Assembly: GCA_965200825.1 (NCBI GenBank)
Contig: OZ241385.1
Span: forward strand, 2,852,001-2,916,000
Source: Bin80 sp026709335
Lineage (GTDB): Bacteria; Bacteroidota; Rhodothermia; Rhodothermales; Bin80
Direction of reading: 5' to 3'
Length of the DNA: 64,000 nt
Shown piece after piece: positions 51,885-61,199 of this stretch. The translations under genes and the position numbers were made by a program. The notes under the pieces were generated by a model that was not told where the DNA came from, did not search any database, and saw only the letters and a list, made by a program, of their open reading frames with translations. Within the stretch, counting starts at the first letter, position 1. Each line of letters begins with the position of its first letter.

Positions 51885-53510
51885 TCAAAGGCTGGCGGCC
51901 TCGGCTGCGGTAATGAAGGAGGTGAACAGAGGGTGAGGATGGCCTACAGTGGAGCGATATTCAGGATGAAATTGAACACCGATATACCAGGGATGAGAGG
52001 GAAGTTCAACAATTTCTACAAGTCCACTTTCCGGGTTGATTCCCGTAAATCTGAGCCCCTTTGCCTCAAGATGGTGTTTGATTGCATTATTGACTTCGTA
52101 TCGATGGCGGTGGCGCTCGCGTACCAGTGTCTGATTATAGATGGTGTGTGCTTGTGAATGTTCAGTGATCTCGCAGTTATAGGCGCCAAGTCGCATGGTT
52201 CCGCCCTTGTCGGAAACCATCTTCTGATCTTTCATCAGATCAATGATCGGCCAAGAAGAATCCGGGTCGAACTCGGTTGAGTGTGCCCCGTCAAGATTAC
52301 AGCAATCACGGGCGAATGCGATAATTGCGCATTGAAGCCCCAGACAAATTCCAAGGAACGGGACTTCGTGGGTTCGTGCATACCTGGCTGTTGCAATCTT
52401 GCCCTCGATTCCACGTGAGCCAAATCCGGGAGCGACCAGAATACCATCCGCTTTCTCAAGCACTGTTTTGCAATTCTTGTCGGTAAGATCTTCACTCTCA
52501 ACAAAGATCACATCCACGTGCATGGATAACTTTGCAGCAGCTAAAATAAGAGACTCCGTAATCGACTTGTATGCATCCTGGTGAGCCACATATTTTCCGA
52601 CCAGTGCAATGCTCACTTTTGTCTTGGATGCATATAGCCGTTCAACAAATTGTGTCCAGTCCTTGAGATCAGGTTCATCTGTGCCGGGCTGGGATTGACT
52701 CGCCATTCCAAGTCTCTCGAGAACCAGTTTCTGAACTCCCTGTCGGGCGAGTTGAAGGGGGACCTCGTAAATTGAAGGAGCATCCGCTGCTTCAATTACG
52801 GCTCGGGTTTCCACGTTACAAAAGCGGGCGATTTTTTCACGAAGTTCCTGGTCCAGTGGATGTTCGGATCGGCAGACCAAGAGATCCGGCTGAAGGCCAT
52901 GGGAGAGCAGCATTTTCACCGAGTGCTGCGTAGGCTTGGTTTTCAGTTCGCCCGCAGCGGCGAGATATGGAACCAGTGTCAGATGAGCAATCTGGGCATT
53001 GACTGGACCCATTTCGTAGCGAAGTTGCCGGATCGCTTCCAGGTAGGGAAGGCTTTCAATGTCTCCAACGGTACCACCGATTTCGGAGATGATCACATCC
53101 AGGTTCTCACGATCCGCAAGGCGGACGATCCATGCTTTGATCTCGTCAATGATGTGAGGAACCACTTGGACCGTTTTTCCCAGATACTCTCCTGCACGCT
53201 CTTTTCCGATCACTTCGCTATAGACGCGGCCTGTTGTCACATTGTTTGCCTGGCTGGTCTTATGTCCAAGAAACCGTTCATAATGTCCGAGATCCAGGTC
53301 GGTCTCCGCACCGTCATCTGTCACAAACACCTCTCCATGTTCGTAGGGATTCATGGTGCCGGGATCTACGTTGATGTACGGATCCAGCTTTTGGATAGAG
53401 ACCCTCAGGCCATGGGCCTGAAGTAGACGTCCAAGAGAAGCACAAAAAATTCCCTTGCCCAACGAAGACGAAACACCGCCTGTCACGAAGATATATTTGG
53501 TATTTACCAT
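51885..53510 (-). CDS. pyrG: CTP synthase
   Basis: It makes CTP from UTP, ATP and glutamine in the cytoplasm. The N-terminal synthetase domain begins KYIFVTGGVSSSLGKGIFCA and has QKLDPYINVDPGTMNPYEHG, DGAETDLDLGHYERF and ISEIGGTVGDIESLPYLEAI. The C-terminal class I amidotransferase domain has the nucleophile Cys in FLGICLGLQCAIIAFAR and the His/Glu pair in GVQFHPEYRST. Length 541 aa is normal. It stands alone on the minus strand between the dcw cluster and a methyltransferase gene. Confidence 0.97.
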   Translation of the reverse strand: MVNTKYIFVTGGVSSSLGKGIFCASLGRLLQAHGLRVSIQKLDPYINVDPGTMNPYEHGEVFVTDDGAETDLDLGHYERFLGHKTSQANNVTTGRVYSEVIGKERAGEYLGKTVQVVPHIIDEIKAWIVRLADRENLDVIISEIGGTVGDIESLPYLEAIRQLRYEMGPVNAQIAHLTLVPYLAAAGELKTKPTQHSVKMLLSHGLQPDLLVCRSEHPLDQELREKIARFCNVETRAVIEAADAPSIYEVPLQLARQGVQKLVLERLGMASQSQPGTDEPDLKDWTQFVERLYASKTKVSIALVGKYVAHQDAYKSITESLILAAAKLSMHVDVIFVESEDLTDKNCKTVLEKADGILVAPGFGSRGIEGKIATARYARTHEVPFLGICLGLQCAIIAFARDCCNLDGAHSTEFDPDSSWPIIDLMKDQKMVSDKGGTMRLGAYNCEITEHSQAHTIYNQTLVRERHRHRYEVNNAIKHHLEAKGLRFTGINPESGLVEIVELPSHPWYIGVQFHPEYRSTVGHPHPLFTSFITAAEAASL

Positions 53511-53563
53511 GTATCCGCTAGTTCGGAAGGAGCAACCCTAAAGTTACGGTATTTGGCTGGACC

Positions 53564-54373
53564 TCAGGCATTTCGGCGTGCGACGATAATTAGTCCTGTT
53601 CCCCGATCATTTGTCCGAGAAAGGTCCGCGAGGTTCATTAATAGTCCCAATGGAAGAACTGGTATATAATACAGTACAACCAGAGGGGCAAGAAACAATG
53701 ATCTGTCCAGAAGAAGCATGGGGTATTTGATCAAGAGACGCCAGGCGATGGCCCCAAAAATGCCATAGCTGTATTTTGCTTCAACAATTTCGAGTCCTGC
53801 ATTGATGAGCTTTTGGATAAGTTCATCAAGATTATAACCGTCGCGGACATGTTCACTGATGAAGCTTGTTTGATCCTGATCACGGACATCTGATCCTCCC
53901 TGATCACTGGGGGTGCTGATAATCAGAGCCCCACCGTCACGCATTCGCCGCGCAAAATGCTGGATTGCAACATCATCTTCCTCAATATGCTCAAGTACAT
54001 CTATAGCCAAAATACAATCAAACAATTCTGTGACGTTCGGATCTGTGAGATCATCAACTATGAGATGAATCCGATCCAAAAGATCATATGCATCGAAAGA
54101 TTTTCGTGCGCGCTCCAGGTAATCTTCCTTGATATCGGTTGCCGTAACATAAACTCCGGGATAAGTACGTGCTACATGCCAAGCATATTGGCCGAAGCCT
54201 GTGCCGGCGTCCAGAATCTTTGATCCCGATTGGAGGTTGATTTTTCGGAGAGCCCGGTGTACATACCAGGTTCGGAGAAAAAATAAATCCAACAGAGCAA
54301 ACAGGATGGGAAGTATCCTCGGGCGCGAATCAAGCCAGCGGCCAATCCGATCTTTTATTGAGTCATACTCCAT
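53564..54373 (-). CDS. Class I SAM-dependent methyltransferase with C-terminal membrane segments
   Basis: The Rossmann core has motif I LDAGTGFGQYAWHVA, an acidic strand-2 end in VTATDIKEDYLERA, and motif IV-like FDCILAIDVLEHIEEDDVAI. The sequence around LIISTPSDQGG follows, as in small-molecule or lipid O-/C-methyltransferases. An N-terminal hydrophobic stretch (ILPILFALLDLFFL) and a C-terminal one (LLIKYPMLLL, then LFLAPLVVLYYIPVLPLGLL) suggest membrane association and a lipid-like substrate. Start is taken as ATG 54373 (MEYDSIKDRIG), since the longer frame to 54517 has no family-like sequence. Substrate unknown; its upstream side ends near IS copy B. Confidence 0.8.
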   Translation of the reverse strand: MEYDSIKDRIGRWLDSRPRILPILFALLDLFFLRTWYVHRALRKINLQSGSKILDAGTGFGQYAWHVARTYPGVYVTATDIKEDYLERARKSFDAYDLLDRIHLIVDDLTDPNVTELFDCILAIDVLEHIEEDDVAIQHFARRMRDGGALIISTPSDQGGSDVRDQDQTSFISEHVRDGYNLDELIQKLINAGLEIVEAKYSYGIFGAIAWRLLIKYPMLLLDRSLFLAPLVVLYYIPVLPLGLLMNLADLSRTNDRGTGLIIVARRNA

Positions 54374-54615
54374 ATTTGATACCGTTCTTGATTGAAGTTC
54401 TTGCAAATCCCTGTTCCCGGACAGAAAAGATCCTGCATGTGCTCTAATGGCAATGTTTGTGTTTAACCTAGGGAGTTTTTCAAGAACTTCAATTCTCATG
54501 AATTGAAGCAGGAGCATTCAATGATGATTTGTGTGAGAGGATCGTGCAAAACGGATAATTTGGTCTTTTTCTGTCTTGTGCCGGACATGATTCCGGGTCA
54601 AATCTGTATTCGTAA

Positions 54616-56243
54616 GAGCCTCTTGCAAAACCTCTGGATCGGGGTATTTTTTGAAAAATTCCCGACCTCTGCGCATCCAATTCGGGCAATTTAGATCGCC
54701 TTTTGGGAACCTGGTCAAATTATTTTTTTCTGTCTCGAAACATACCAGATTGACTCTTATTCCGGAGTTAAAATAAGGGACGGAATCCTCCAGATTTCGT
54801 ATCTTTAGGGTATCAAAATCCAAACACAAAAACGGAGGTTCCCATGTCCCTTAAAAAGAAAATACGAGGCTTTTATATCAGTTGCCAGCAAGAATTGTTT
54901 CCGTGGCTGGAACGGCAGTTTGGCTCACTCCCCAAGCGGTACCAGAAGCTGATGATGGTGCTTGAAATAGCACGAGTGGACGATCATCTTCCGCGCTCGT
55001 TGCCCGGTCGATATGGAGGACGCCCGGAAGCGCATCGCGCGAGTCTTGCGCGGAGTTTTATGGCGAAGATGGTCTTGAATATCCAGACGACGTCAGCGCT
55101 CCGAGAGCGGCTGTTGACCGATTCGATCCTTCGGTCCATTTGTGGCTGGCCCAGCGATCTGACCGTGCCCAGTGAATCCACGTTTTCGCGTGCGTTCCGA
55201 GAGTTTGCGCACAATCAGCTCCCGAACCGAATTCATGAGGCCTTGATTGCAGAAGGGTATGACGGAGAGTTGGTGGGCCATATTTCTCGGGATTCCACGG
55301 CGATTGAGGCCCGAGAGAAACCGGTTCCAAAGAAGGAAGCTCCTGCCCCTGCCCCGAAAAAGCGTGGACGTCCGAAAAAGGGAGAAGAACGGCCCAAGGA
55401 ACTTCGTCGCATGGAAAAACAACGGACGATGGACGTAGACGAAATGTTGGAGGATCTTCCAAACGACTGTACCGTGGGATGCAAGCGGAATGCAAAGGGG
55501 CATACGACGAAATGGATTGGATATAAGCTCCACATGGATACTGCGGATGGTGGTATTCCTATCAGTTGTATGGTAACGTCTGCGTCCATGCATGATAGTC
55601 AGGCAGCCATTCCACTGTCTCGAATCACGGAGCAACAGGTTGCGTATCTGTATGAGATCATGGACAGTGCCTATGACGCAGAGGATCTATACGCAGAGAG
55701 CCGAGCTGCTGGACGGGTTCCGATCATTGACAAGAATCCGCGCAATCAAAAAGCGGCGCATGACCGGGAGCTAAAGGCACGGCGGCATGCAAATTTCGTT
55801 CCTGCGGAGCGGGAACGTTACAAAGAGCGATCTACCGTAGAGCGGGCGTTTGGACGGTTGAAGGATGAGTTTGGCGCACGCAATCTTCGAGTGCGTGGAC
55901 ATGAGAAAGTAAGGTGTCACCTGATGTTTGGCGTGGTGGTGCTCACGGTAGACCAAATGCTCCGATTGATCCAGTAAACGGGTTCAATCTGCGTTTAAGA
56001 ATCAAAATTTGGGGTTCTGAAATCAGGGACTCGTAGGATTGGTGGGGGGAATCGGTACGAATTATGCCCCCAAACAGATGAAATGAAGGCGCATGTTCTA
56101 CGAAATTCGAAAAAGACAGGGCTTCCAAGGAAACTGATCGAAAATCTTCCCTTTTTTGGGAACAAAACAGGGCCTGAAGAATAAACAGTACTATCTTCTT
56201 TTGTCCCTCAGTTCTTCGAGCTCAGAGGTTTTGCAAGAGGCTC
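54616..56243 (+). mobile_element. Insertion sequence copy B (1,628 bp) with GTAA target duplication
   Basis: It has the same length and the same 21-bp inverted repeats as copy A (172-1799), in the opposite orientation. GTAA lies directly outside both ends (54612-54615 and 56244-56247), a 4-bp target duplication that marks this copy as a simple insertion. It sits between the methyltransferase gene and an empty intergenic stretch and interrupts no recognisable gene. Confidence 0.95.
54844..55977 (+). CDS. DDE transposase of IS copy B (377 aa)
   Basis: It is identical in amino-acid sequence to the transposase at 438-1571, with the same putative triad D150, D274 and E333 and the Lys/Pro/Ala-rich insertion. 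A GGAGG site precedes the ATG. The frame is intact and likely functional; it is the probable source of activity for the 98-bp mini-element at 5890. Confidence 0.93.
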   Translation: MSLKKKIRGFYISCQQELFPWLERQFGSLPKRYQKLMMVLEIARVDDHLPRSLPGRYGGRPEAHRASLARSFMAKMVLNIQTTSALRERLLTDSILRSICGWPSDLTVPSESTFSRAFREFAHNQLPNRIHEALIAEGYDGELVGHISRDSTAIEAREKPVPKKEAPAPAPKKRGRPKKGEERPKELRRMEKQRTMDVDEMLEDLPNDCTVGCKRNAKGHTTKWIGYKLHMDTADGGIPISCMVTSASMHDSQAAIPLSRITEQQVAYLYEIMDSAYDAEDLYAESRAAGRVPIIDKNPRNQKAAHDRELKARRHANFVPAERERYKERSTVERAFGRLKDEFGARNLRVRGHEKVRCHLMFGVVVLTVDQMLRLIQ

Positions 56244-56758
56244 GTAAACCTAGCAATGGTGGTAGTCATATTTATACTCGGACGCGTCAATAACGCTACC
56301 TGGATGTTCTTTCCAGATATATTCAGTTTGCCAGATATGAAAATTCAGCGCTCATTTTTTCCTAGCCAGACATAATGTAGGGGAGAGAAAACAGGAGCGA
56401 AATCAAAATAACACTGCGCATCATTCTGGGTATGCTATCAGGCAAAATTTCCCAGGTTGATATTGACGCCATCAATACGAGCATTACCCTAGTCAGTCAG
56501 AGGCGGTTAGTTGAGCACTTCAAGTCTGTAGAATCTCTTCTGTACTAATCAAATTTTTGTCGAGAATAAAGGAGTTGAGGAATTCGTAAGAGCATGGGCT
56601 ATAATCTGAGGAAGGCGGGTTTCAATACAGAATAATTGTTGCCAAAATCGGATAATGGCACACCGTTCCCGTTGCTAATTTCAAATAGTGACACCAGTCA
56701 GGGCATTGTGTTGCAGGGGGTCATTCGGATAAACGAAATCGGGAATACATATCGCAGA
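56244..56758. other. 515-bp intergenic region, no supported gene
   Basis: It lies between IS copy B and the end of the spondin-domain gene. Short frames only, with no recognisable product. No clear terminator for the upstream end of the minus-strand gene was found. Confidence 0.4.
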
Positions 56759-59700
56759 TCACCGGATGCTCACCAATTGCCCGACATGCACAAACCTGCC
56801 TTCATGCGATATCGCTGTCATTCGATACAAATAGGGGCCGGAAGGGAGCGTCAGATCATTTAACTCTATCTCTTGGCTCCAGCCTGCAGATTGCTCAACG
56901 AGCGGCAGGAAATATACGCGTCGTCCGATTACATCCATCACCTCCACCTGTACCTGTGCTGGCCAGGGAAGATCAAAGATCAGATTGGTAGAATTTTGGA
57001 ACGGATTTGGATAATTGGAATGTACGATAAACTCTTGTGGCAACCCTTCCTCGTTCTCGGCATCTACAGGTGAGAATACCTCAATAGTGAATTTCAGGCT
57101 ATCTCGCGCTCCGTTTGCGTCTTTCGCATAATAAGTGAGTGATACCGGCTCAGGCGTCACCTCTGTAGGCGTGCCGCTGAGTGTTCGCATATTTGAGTCA
57201 TATCTGAGCCCCAAAGGAAGTGAAAACAGTGTAAATGTGTATTCAATCGGGGGGACTCCGTCGGAAACCTCGGGCAGGACCAGATTCACAATCGGTTGGG
57301 CCCGTGGATAGGACTGATCTGTGACGGTCTCTGCAAATGAAAGAGCATACACGCGAATGGTGAAAGCCAGCGAGTCTTTTTCATTCCGTGCATCCGTTGC
57401 AGTATACACAAAGGCAGCAGTTTCAATGACTTCTGTTGGTGTGCCGCTTATTGTGCGGGTTTCACTGTTAAAGATCAGTCCTGCCGGTAATGCAGGCATG
57501 AGGCTATATGTGTGCGGGATTGCCCCGCCGCTGGCTTCTGGGAGAATGAGATCGGTGATGACCTGCCCCTGCGGATAAACTTGATCATCAACCATACTGG
57601 TAAAGGCCAGTGGTGCAGTCACTGTAATACTGAATTGTAGCGTACCCATTGTCCCGTGCGGGTCTGTTGCCCGATATACAAACGTAGTCGGTGGAATGAC
57701 GGCCGATGGCGTACCGCTGATGGTACGAGTAGCTGCATCAAAGTTCAGGCCGGCGGGTAATTCAGGCGTGATGGTATAGGTAATGGTACCAATGCCGCCG
57801 CTGGCTTCGGGCAGAAGCAGATCTGTAATGGCCTGTGCCTGCCGATAGATCTGATCATTCACCATGGCCACAAAAACTAATGGTGCGGTCACCGTGATAG
57901 TGAATTCTATCGTTTTCGATTCTCCCGCGGTATCCGTTGCTTTGTATGTATACATTGTTTGATCAGTAGCCGCTGCTGGGTTGCCACTGATGGTGCGGGT
58001 TTCATCATTAAAGCGTAGGCCTCCCGGTAGAGCAGGAGTCAGAGTGTACTTGATTTCACCGGTACCTCCTGAGGCGATCGGCAGAGTCAATGGGGCGATG
58101 GCCAGTCCCTGTGGATAAATCTGATCACTGACGGTGGTTACGGCAAAGGTTACGGGTGTGCCATCACCACCACCTCCGCCATTGTCTCCATTTCCACGGT
58201 CTGATACCTCAATGGTGATGTCTACAGTTTCCCCGTCATAGCCTCCGCCGCTGGCTGTCAATGTAATGATTTCACGCTCATCCGTCGTATTATTATCCTG
58301 AGCAGCGGATACGGTAACCCCCTGTGGATTATTCCAAGCTCCTGGTGTGAAAGTTAGTTTCTCGGGGCTTCGGGTCAGATCTGTATTTGTGAACGCAGGA
58401 ATCGTTATCATGACGTTAGCAGAGGGAACAGAGGATAACGCCACATCAAATCTGGCAGAAAATCCTTCTTCGACTGTTACGGTTTTACGGCTGACTACAA
58501 TCCCGACATTGTCATTATCTATTACTGTGATCATGACATCCGTGGTTTCTCCGTTGTAGCCTCCACCGTTGGCGGTTAAGGTGATGGTTTCGGATTCATT
58601 CACTGTGTCTGTATCGTCATCGGCAGTTATCGTGACCGGCTGTAAAATATTCCAGTTTTCAGTTGTAAAAGTCAGTGAACCAGGATTCCGGGTCAGATCT
58701 GTATTCGTGAACGCAGAAATGGTGACAATCACATTTGCGTCCGGGCGCGCTGATAGCGCCACACTAAATGTAGTCAGAGATCCTTCTACGACCGATACGC
58801 TAGAGCGATTGACCGTGATTCCTGCTCCGGACACATCATCATCCAGCGAACGAACCGTGAAACTTTTAGTCACTCCCCGATAACCATCCCCGCTGGCGGT
58901 TAAGGTGATGGTTTCAGTTTCATCATCGCTATTCGTATCGTTATTTGCAGTGACCGTCAGTTGCTGATTTGTATTCCAGTTTTCCGTTGTAAAATTCAAA
59001 GATTCCGGAGTCCGGTCAAACGCTTCTTTCTGGAAATCCGGGATTATGACCGTCACAGTTCCCCTGGGAGCTGCGGCCAATTTCACGTTGACGGTTCGGT
59101 TTTCTCCTTCGGGGATTTCCAGGTTGTTTTGATCAGTGGTAATTTCGGCACCGGGTACATTATTTACATCGATGATTTCAATGGAAATATTTTTCACGGG
59201 CGACAGATCATATCCACCGTCGATGGCAGCCAGAGTCAAGGTTGCCGATTCGTTATTTGAGTTATTGTCATTTCCCGCAGATACAATGATCGTCTGTGTA
59301 CGATTCCAGTTTTCGGTTGTGAATTGTAGCGTTTCCGGTGTCCATCCTAAATCTGGATTTGAGGGTATGACAGAGGTGTTTACAGTCACGTTCCCCGCAG
59401 GCATTTGCGATAGTGACACCTCAAAGGAAGTCGATGCCCCCTCGTCGACCTCTACCGTTTCAGAACTGACAACAATCATAGCTCCTGCAATGTCATCATC
59501 TGCTACCCGGATGGTAACCGTCTCTGTGATCCCATCATATCCACCCCCGCTTGCCGATAGCGTGATGGTTTCAGGATCGTCTTGAGTATCATTATCCTGC
59601 GCCGCCGTCACCGTCACTGTTTGCGGTGTACTCCAGATGTTCGCCCCAGAAGTCGTAAATGTCAAGGTAGACATATCTCGCGTTATATCTGTGTTCGTGA

Positions 59701-60508
59701 ACGCGGGGATGGTCACTGTAACATTTCCCGTTGGTGCACCGGCCAACTTTACCTCAAATGTTTCGGAACCGCCCTCCGGTACTCCAACCGTACTGGGAGT
59801 TATCTCAATCCCCATTGTATTTTGCCGTTGAAATACGAAAGTACCTACCGATTTGACAGAGCCATTGACCAAAAAAGGAGATTCCGCAATACTTCTGATA
59901 TTCACCCTTGGATTGAGAGGAACATCGGCTGAGGTATAACTGGTTCCTCCGTCTGTTCCTGCGTCGTATGCAAACAGCTCAACTTCTACCCGATCTCTCC
60001 AACGGCTGCCGTCTAGGAGATTCAGTCCGGATACCCCGACGAACCAGTCCGGGCTGGGAGCGATCATCGAGGTAACGGTCACGAGTGGATGACTCGGTTG
60101 AATTTGAAAAGTGACTCGATCTGTACCGGGAGAGCTGAACACAGACCCCTGAATAATCGCATCTGAGTCTGCTCCAGCTGCATTAATTTCACTCCGAAGA
60201 GTACTCGTTCCCCCGGTTTCAGCCATAGATTTGATGCCATCAGATGCAGTCTTCCCGGCACTCCAGAATTCGACATTGCTGTTGTGCGTACCCCCGATCA
60301 TCCACGAGAAGTGAGGGCCGGGTGGAAAATCCGTTGGATGCGTATTACTACTCCAGGTCGCGGTAAAGGTGAGTTCATATTCAGCTGTACCCTGTGCCAT
60401 GGCCATGGAGGCCAACAATACGCTGCCTGTGATGCAAAATCCCAGGCAGCGGTAAATCATAGCGCTAATCTTTTTCAGGGGCTTCCGTTTTTTAAGTGGG
60501 TGAGGCAT
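56759..60508 (-). CDS. Large secreted spondin/Ig-repeat protein with T9SS sorting domain
   Basis: This is probably a surface-exposed or secreted adhesin-like protein. A signal peptide (ITGSVLLASMAMAQG) follows the start at ATG 60508. Next is a spondin_N-like domain (AEYELTFTATWSSNTHPTDF, PHFSWMIGGTHNSNVEFW, ASDGIKSMAETGGTSTL). Five Calx-beta-like repeats follow (each with VEEGxxxxFxVxLS--P--NV-VTI and ETITLTASGGGYDG), then a Gly-rich linker (NGDNGGGGGDG). Four putative Ig (He_PIG) repeats come next, each with DQ-YPQG, LPEASGG, LPAGLxF, TRTISGTP and TFxYxATD. The C-terminal 80 residues (VHSNYPNPFQNSTNLIFDLP to GRFVHVGQLVSIR) are a type-A T9SS sorting domain. A longer frame to 60589 exists but is less likely. 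Confidence 0.9.
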   Translation of the reverse strand: MPHPLKKRKPLKKISAMIYRCLGFCITGSVLLASMAMAQGTAEYELTFTATWSSNTHPTDFPPGPHFSWMIGGTHNSNVEFWSAGKTASDGIKSMAETGGTSTLRSEINAAGADSDAIIQGSVFSSPGTDRVTFQIQPSHPLVTVTSMIAPSPDWFVGVSGLNLLDGSRWRDRVEVELFAYDAGTDGGTSYTSADVPLNPRVNIRSIAESPFLVNGSVKSVGTFVFQRQNTMGIEITPSTVGVPEGGSETFEVKLAGAPTGNVTVTIPAFTNTDITRDMSTLTFTTSGANIWSTPQTVTVTAAQDNDTQDDPETITLSASGGGYDGITETVTIRVADDDIAGAMIVVSSETVEVDEGASTSFEVSLSQMPAGNVTVNTSVIPSNPDLGWTPETLQFTTENWNRTQTIIVSAGNDNNSNNESATLTLAAIDGGYDLSPVKNISIEIIDVNNVPGAEITTDQNNLEIPEGENRTVNVKLAAAPRGTVTVIIPDFQKEAFDRTPESLNFTTENWNTNQQLTVTANNDTNSDDETETITLTASGDGYRGVTKSFTVRSLDDDVSGAGITVNRSSVSVVEGSLTTFSVALSARPDANVIVTISAFTNTDLTRNPGSLTFTTENWNILQPVTITADDDTDTVNESETITLTANGGGYNGETTDVMITVIDNDNVGIVVSRKTVTVEEGFSARFDVALSSVPSANVMITIPAFTNTDLTRSPEKLTFTPGAWNNPQGVTVSAAQDNNTTDEREIITLTASGGGYDGETVDITIEVSDRGNGDNGGGGGDGTPVTFAVTTVSDQIYPQGLAIAPLTLPIASGGTGEIKYTLTPALPGGLRFNDETRTISGNPAAATDQTMYTYKATDTAGESKTIEFTITVTAPLVFVAMVNDQIYRQAQAITDLLLPEASGGIGTITYTITPELPAGLNFDAATRTISGTPSAVIPPTTFVYRATDPHGTMGTLQFSITVTAPLAFTSMVDDQVYPQGQVITDLILPEASGGAIPHTYSLMPALPAGLIFNSETRTISGTPTEVIETAAFVYTATDARNEKDSLAFTIRVYALSFAETVTDQSYPRAQPIVNLVLPEVSDGVPPIEYTFTLFSLPLGLRYDSNMRTLSGTPTEVTPEPVSLTYYAKDANGARDSLKFTIEVFSPVDAENEEGLPQEFIVHSNYPNPFQNSTNLIFDLPWPAQVQVEVMDVIGRRVYFLPLVEQSAGWSQEIELNDLTLPSGPYLYRMTAISHEGRFVHVGQLVSIR

Positions 60509-61199
60509 AAAAATGAGGATAAGGAAAAGAGATAATAGAGATTTGAAAGAGATCATCAGAGTATTTGATGATGTTTTTTGATTCACCAATATTGCCCGAT
60601 AAATGCAAATAGGTCAGACCATGATCATGAAAATTCGTGCTTGAAATTCCGAAATCGGTTACGGTTTTTGAATGCATTTTCGTCTATTTTAGCGATCTGG
60701 ATTTATATCCAGTTGGCTATCAAAATCGGTCAACCCACTATAAAAATGGAAGAACCCTTTTTCATAGTTGAATTAATGGTTTGGTGGATAAGATTTTTTA
60801 CGACACATCATCTCATTGACTCTGCCCATCTTTCCTGAAACCTGATAATTCAGGTTGACAAAAACAAGACATGTGTCTGGAAAAGATGGATAGAACGCAT
60901 ACCTGAATCAGGTAGAATTTTTATTCTGATCAGATTTATATGAAAGCGTTTTCATGAAAAATTCGTGTTTCTTCACAAGGAAACCTGACTAAATATAAGG
61001 GGAATCATATACTTGGTTACGCATTGTGCAGTCTCCACGTATCCATTTGACGGATCAATGGAGTGCCTAGCGGCAACGCTCTTCCCACATCCAGTTGCCC
61101 CAATCCTGGAGGTTTTGCGAGAGATCCCCCAGACAAGCATGTTGACGTTTATGGGGGTTACAATTCCCGGTTTACTTCAAATCTCTGAGATTTTCATAG
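60509..61199. other. 691-bp gap with palindromes upstream of the spondin gene
   Basis: No gene is supported. The minus-strand spondin gene should have its promoter here. Palindromes at 60839-60856, 60901-60913 and 60941-60954 are listed separately. A sequence at 61111-61130 (TGGAGGTTTTGCGAGAGATC) weakly resembles the 1,628-bp IS end but is too diverged to call. Confidence 0.4.
60839..60954. promoter_or_regulatory. Cluster of operator-like palindromes
   Basis: Two palindromes share the half-site ACCTGA: AACCTGA-TAAT-TCAGGTT (60839-60856) and ACCTGA-A-TCAGGT (60901-60913). A third, TGAAAGCGTTTTCA (60941-60954), fits the LacI-family/cre-type consensus with central CG. They lie about 330-450 nt upstream of the spondin gene start and 245-360 nt past the TonB receptor stop. 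An operator role is inferred from symmetry and repetition only; the first could also fold as a weak hairpin. Confidence 0.45.

Noticed and set aside
172..56243. Composite transposon bounded by the two IS copies
   Set aside because: The enclosed 53 kb is mostly core genome (dcw operon, ileS, lysS, pyrG), and the outer ends do not share a target duplication.
61111..61130. Possible further end of the 1,628-bp IS family
   Set aside because: TGGAGGTTTTGCGAGAGATC shares only the central TTTTGC-AGAG part with the IS end; no partner end or duplication was found.
61179..61193. 7-bp inverted repeat after the TonB receptor stop as a terminator
   Set aside because: AAATCTC-T-GAGATTT is symmetric but AT-rich with a one-base loop and no T-run following on the minus strand.
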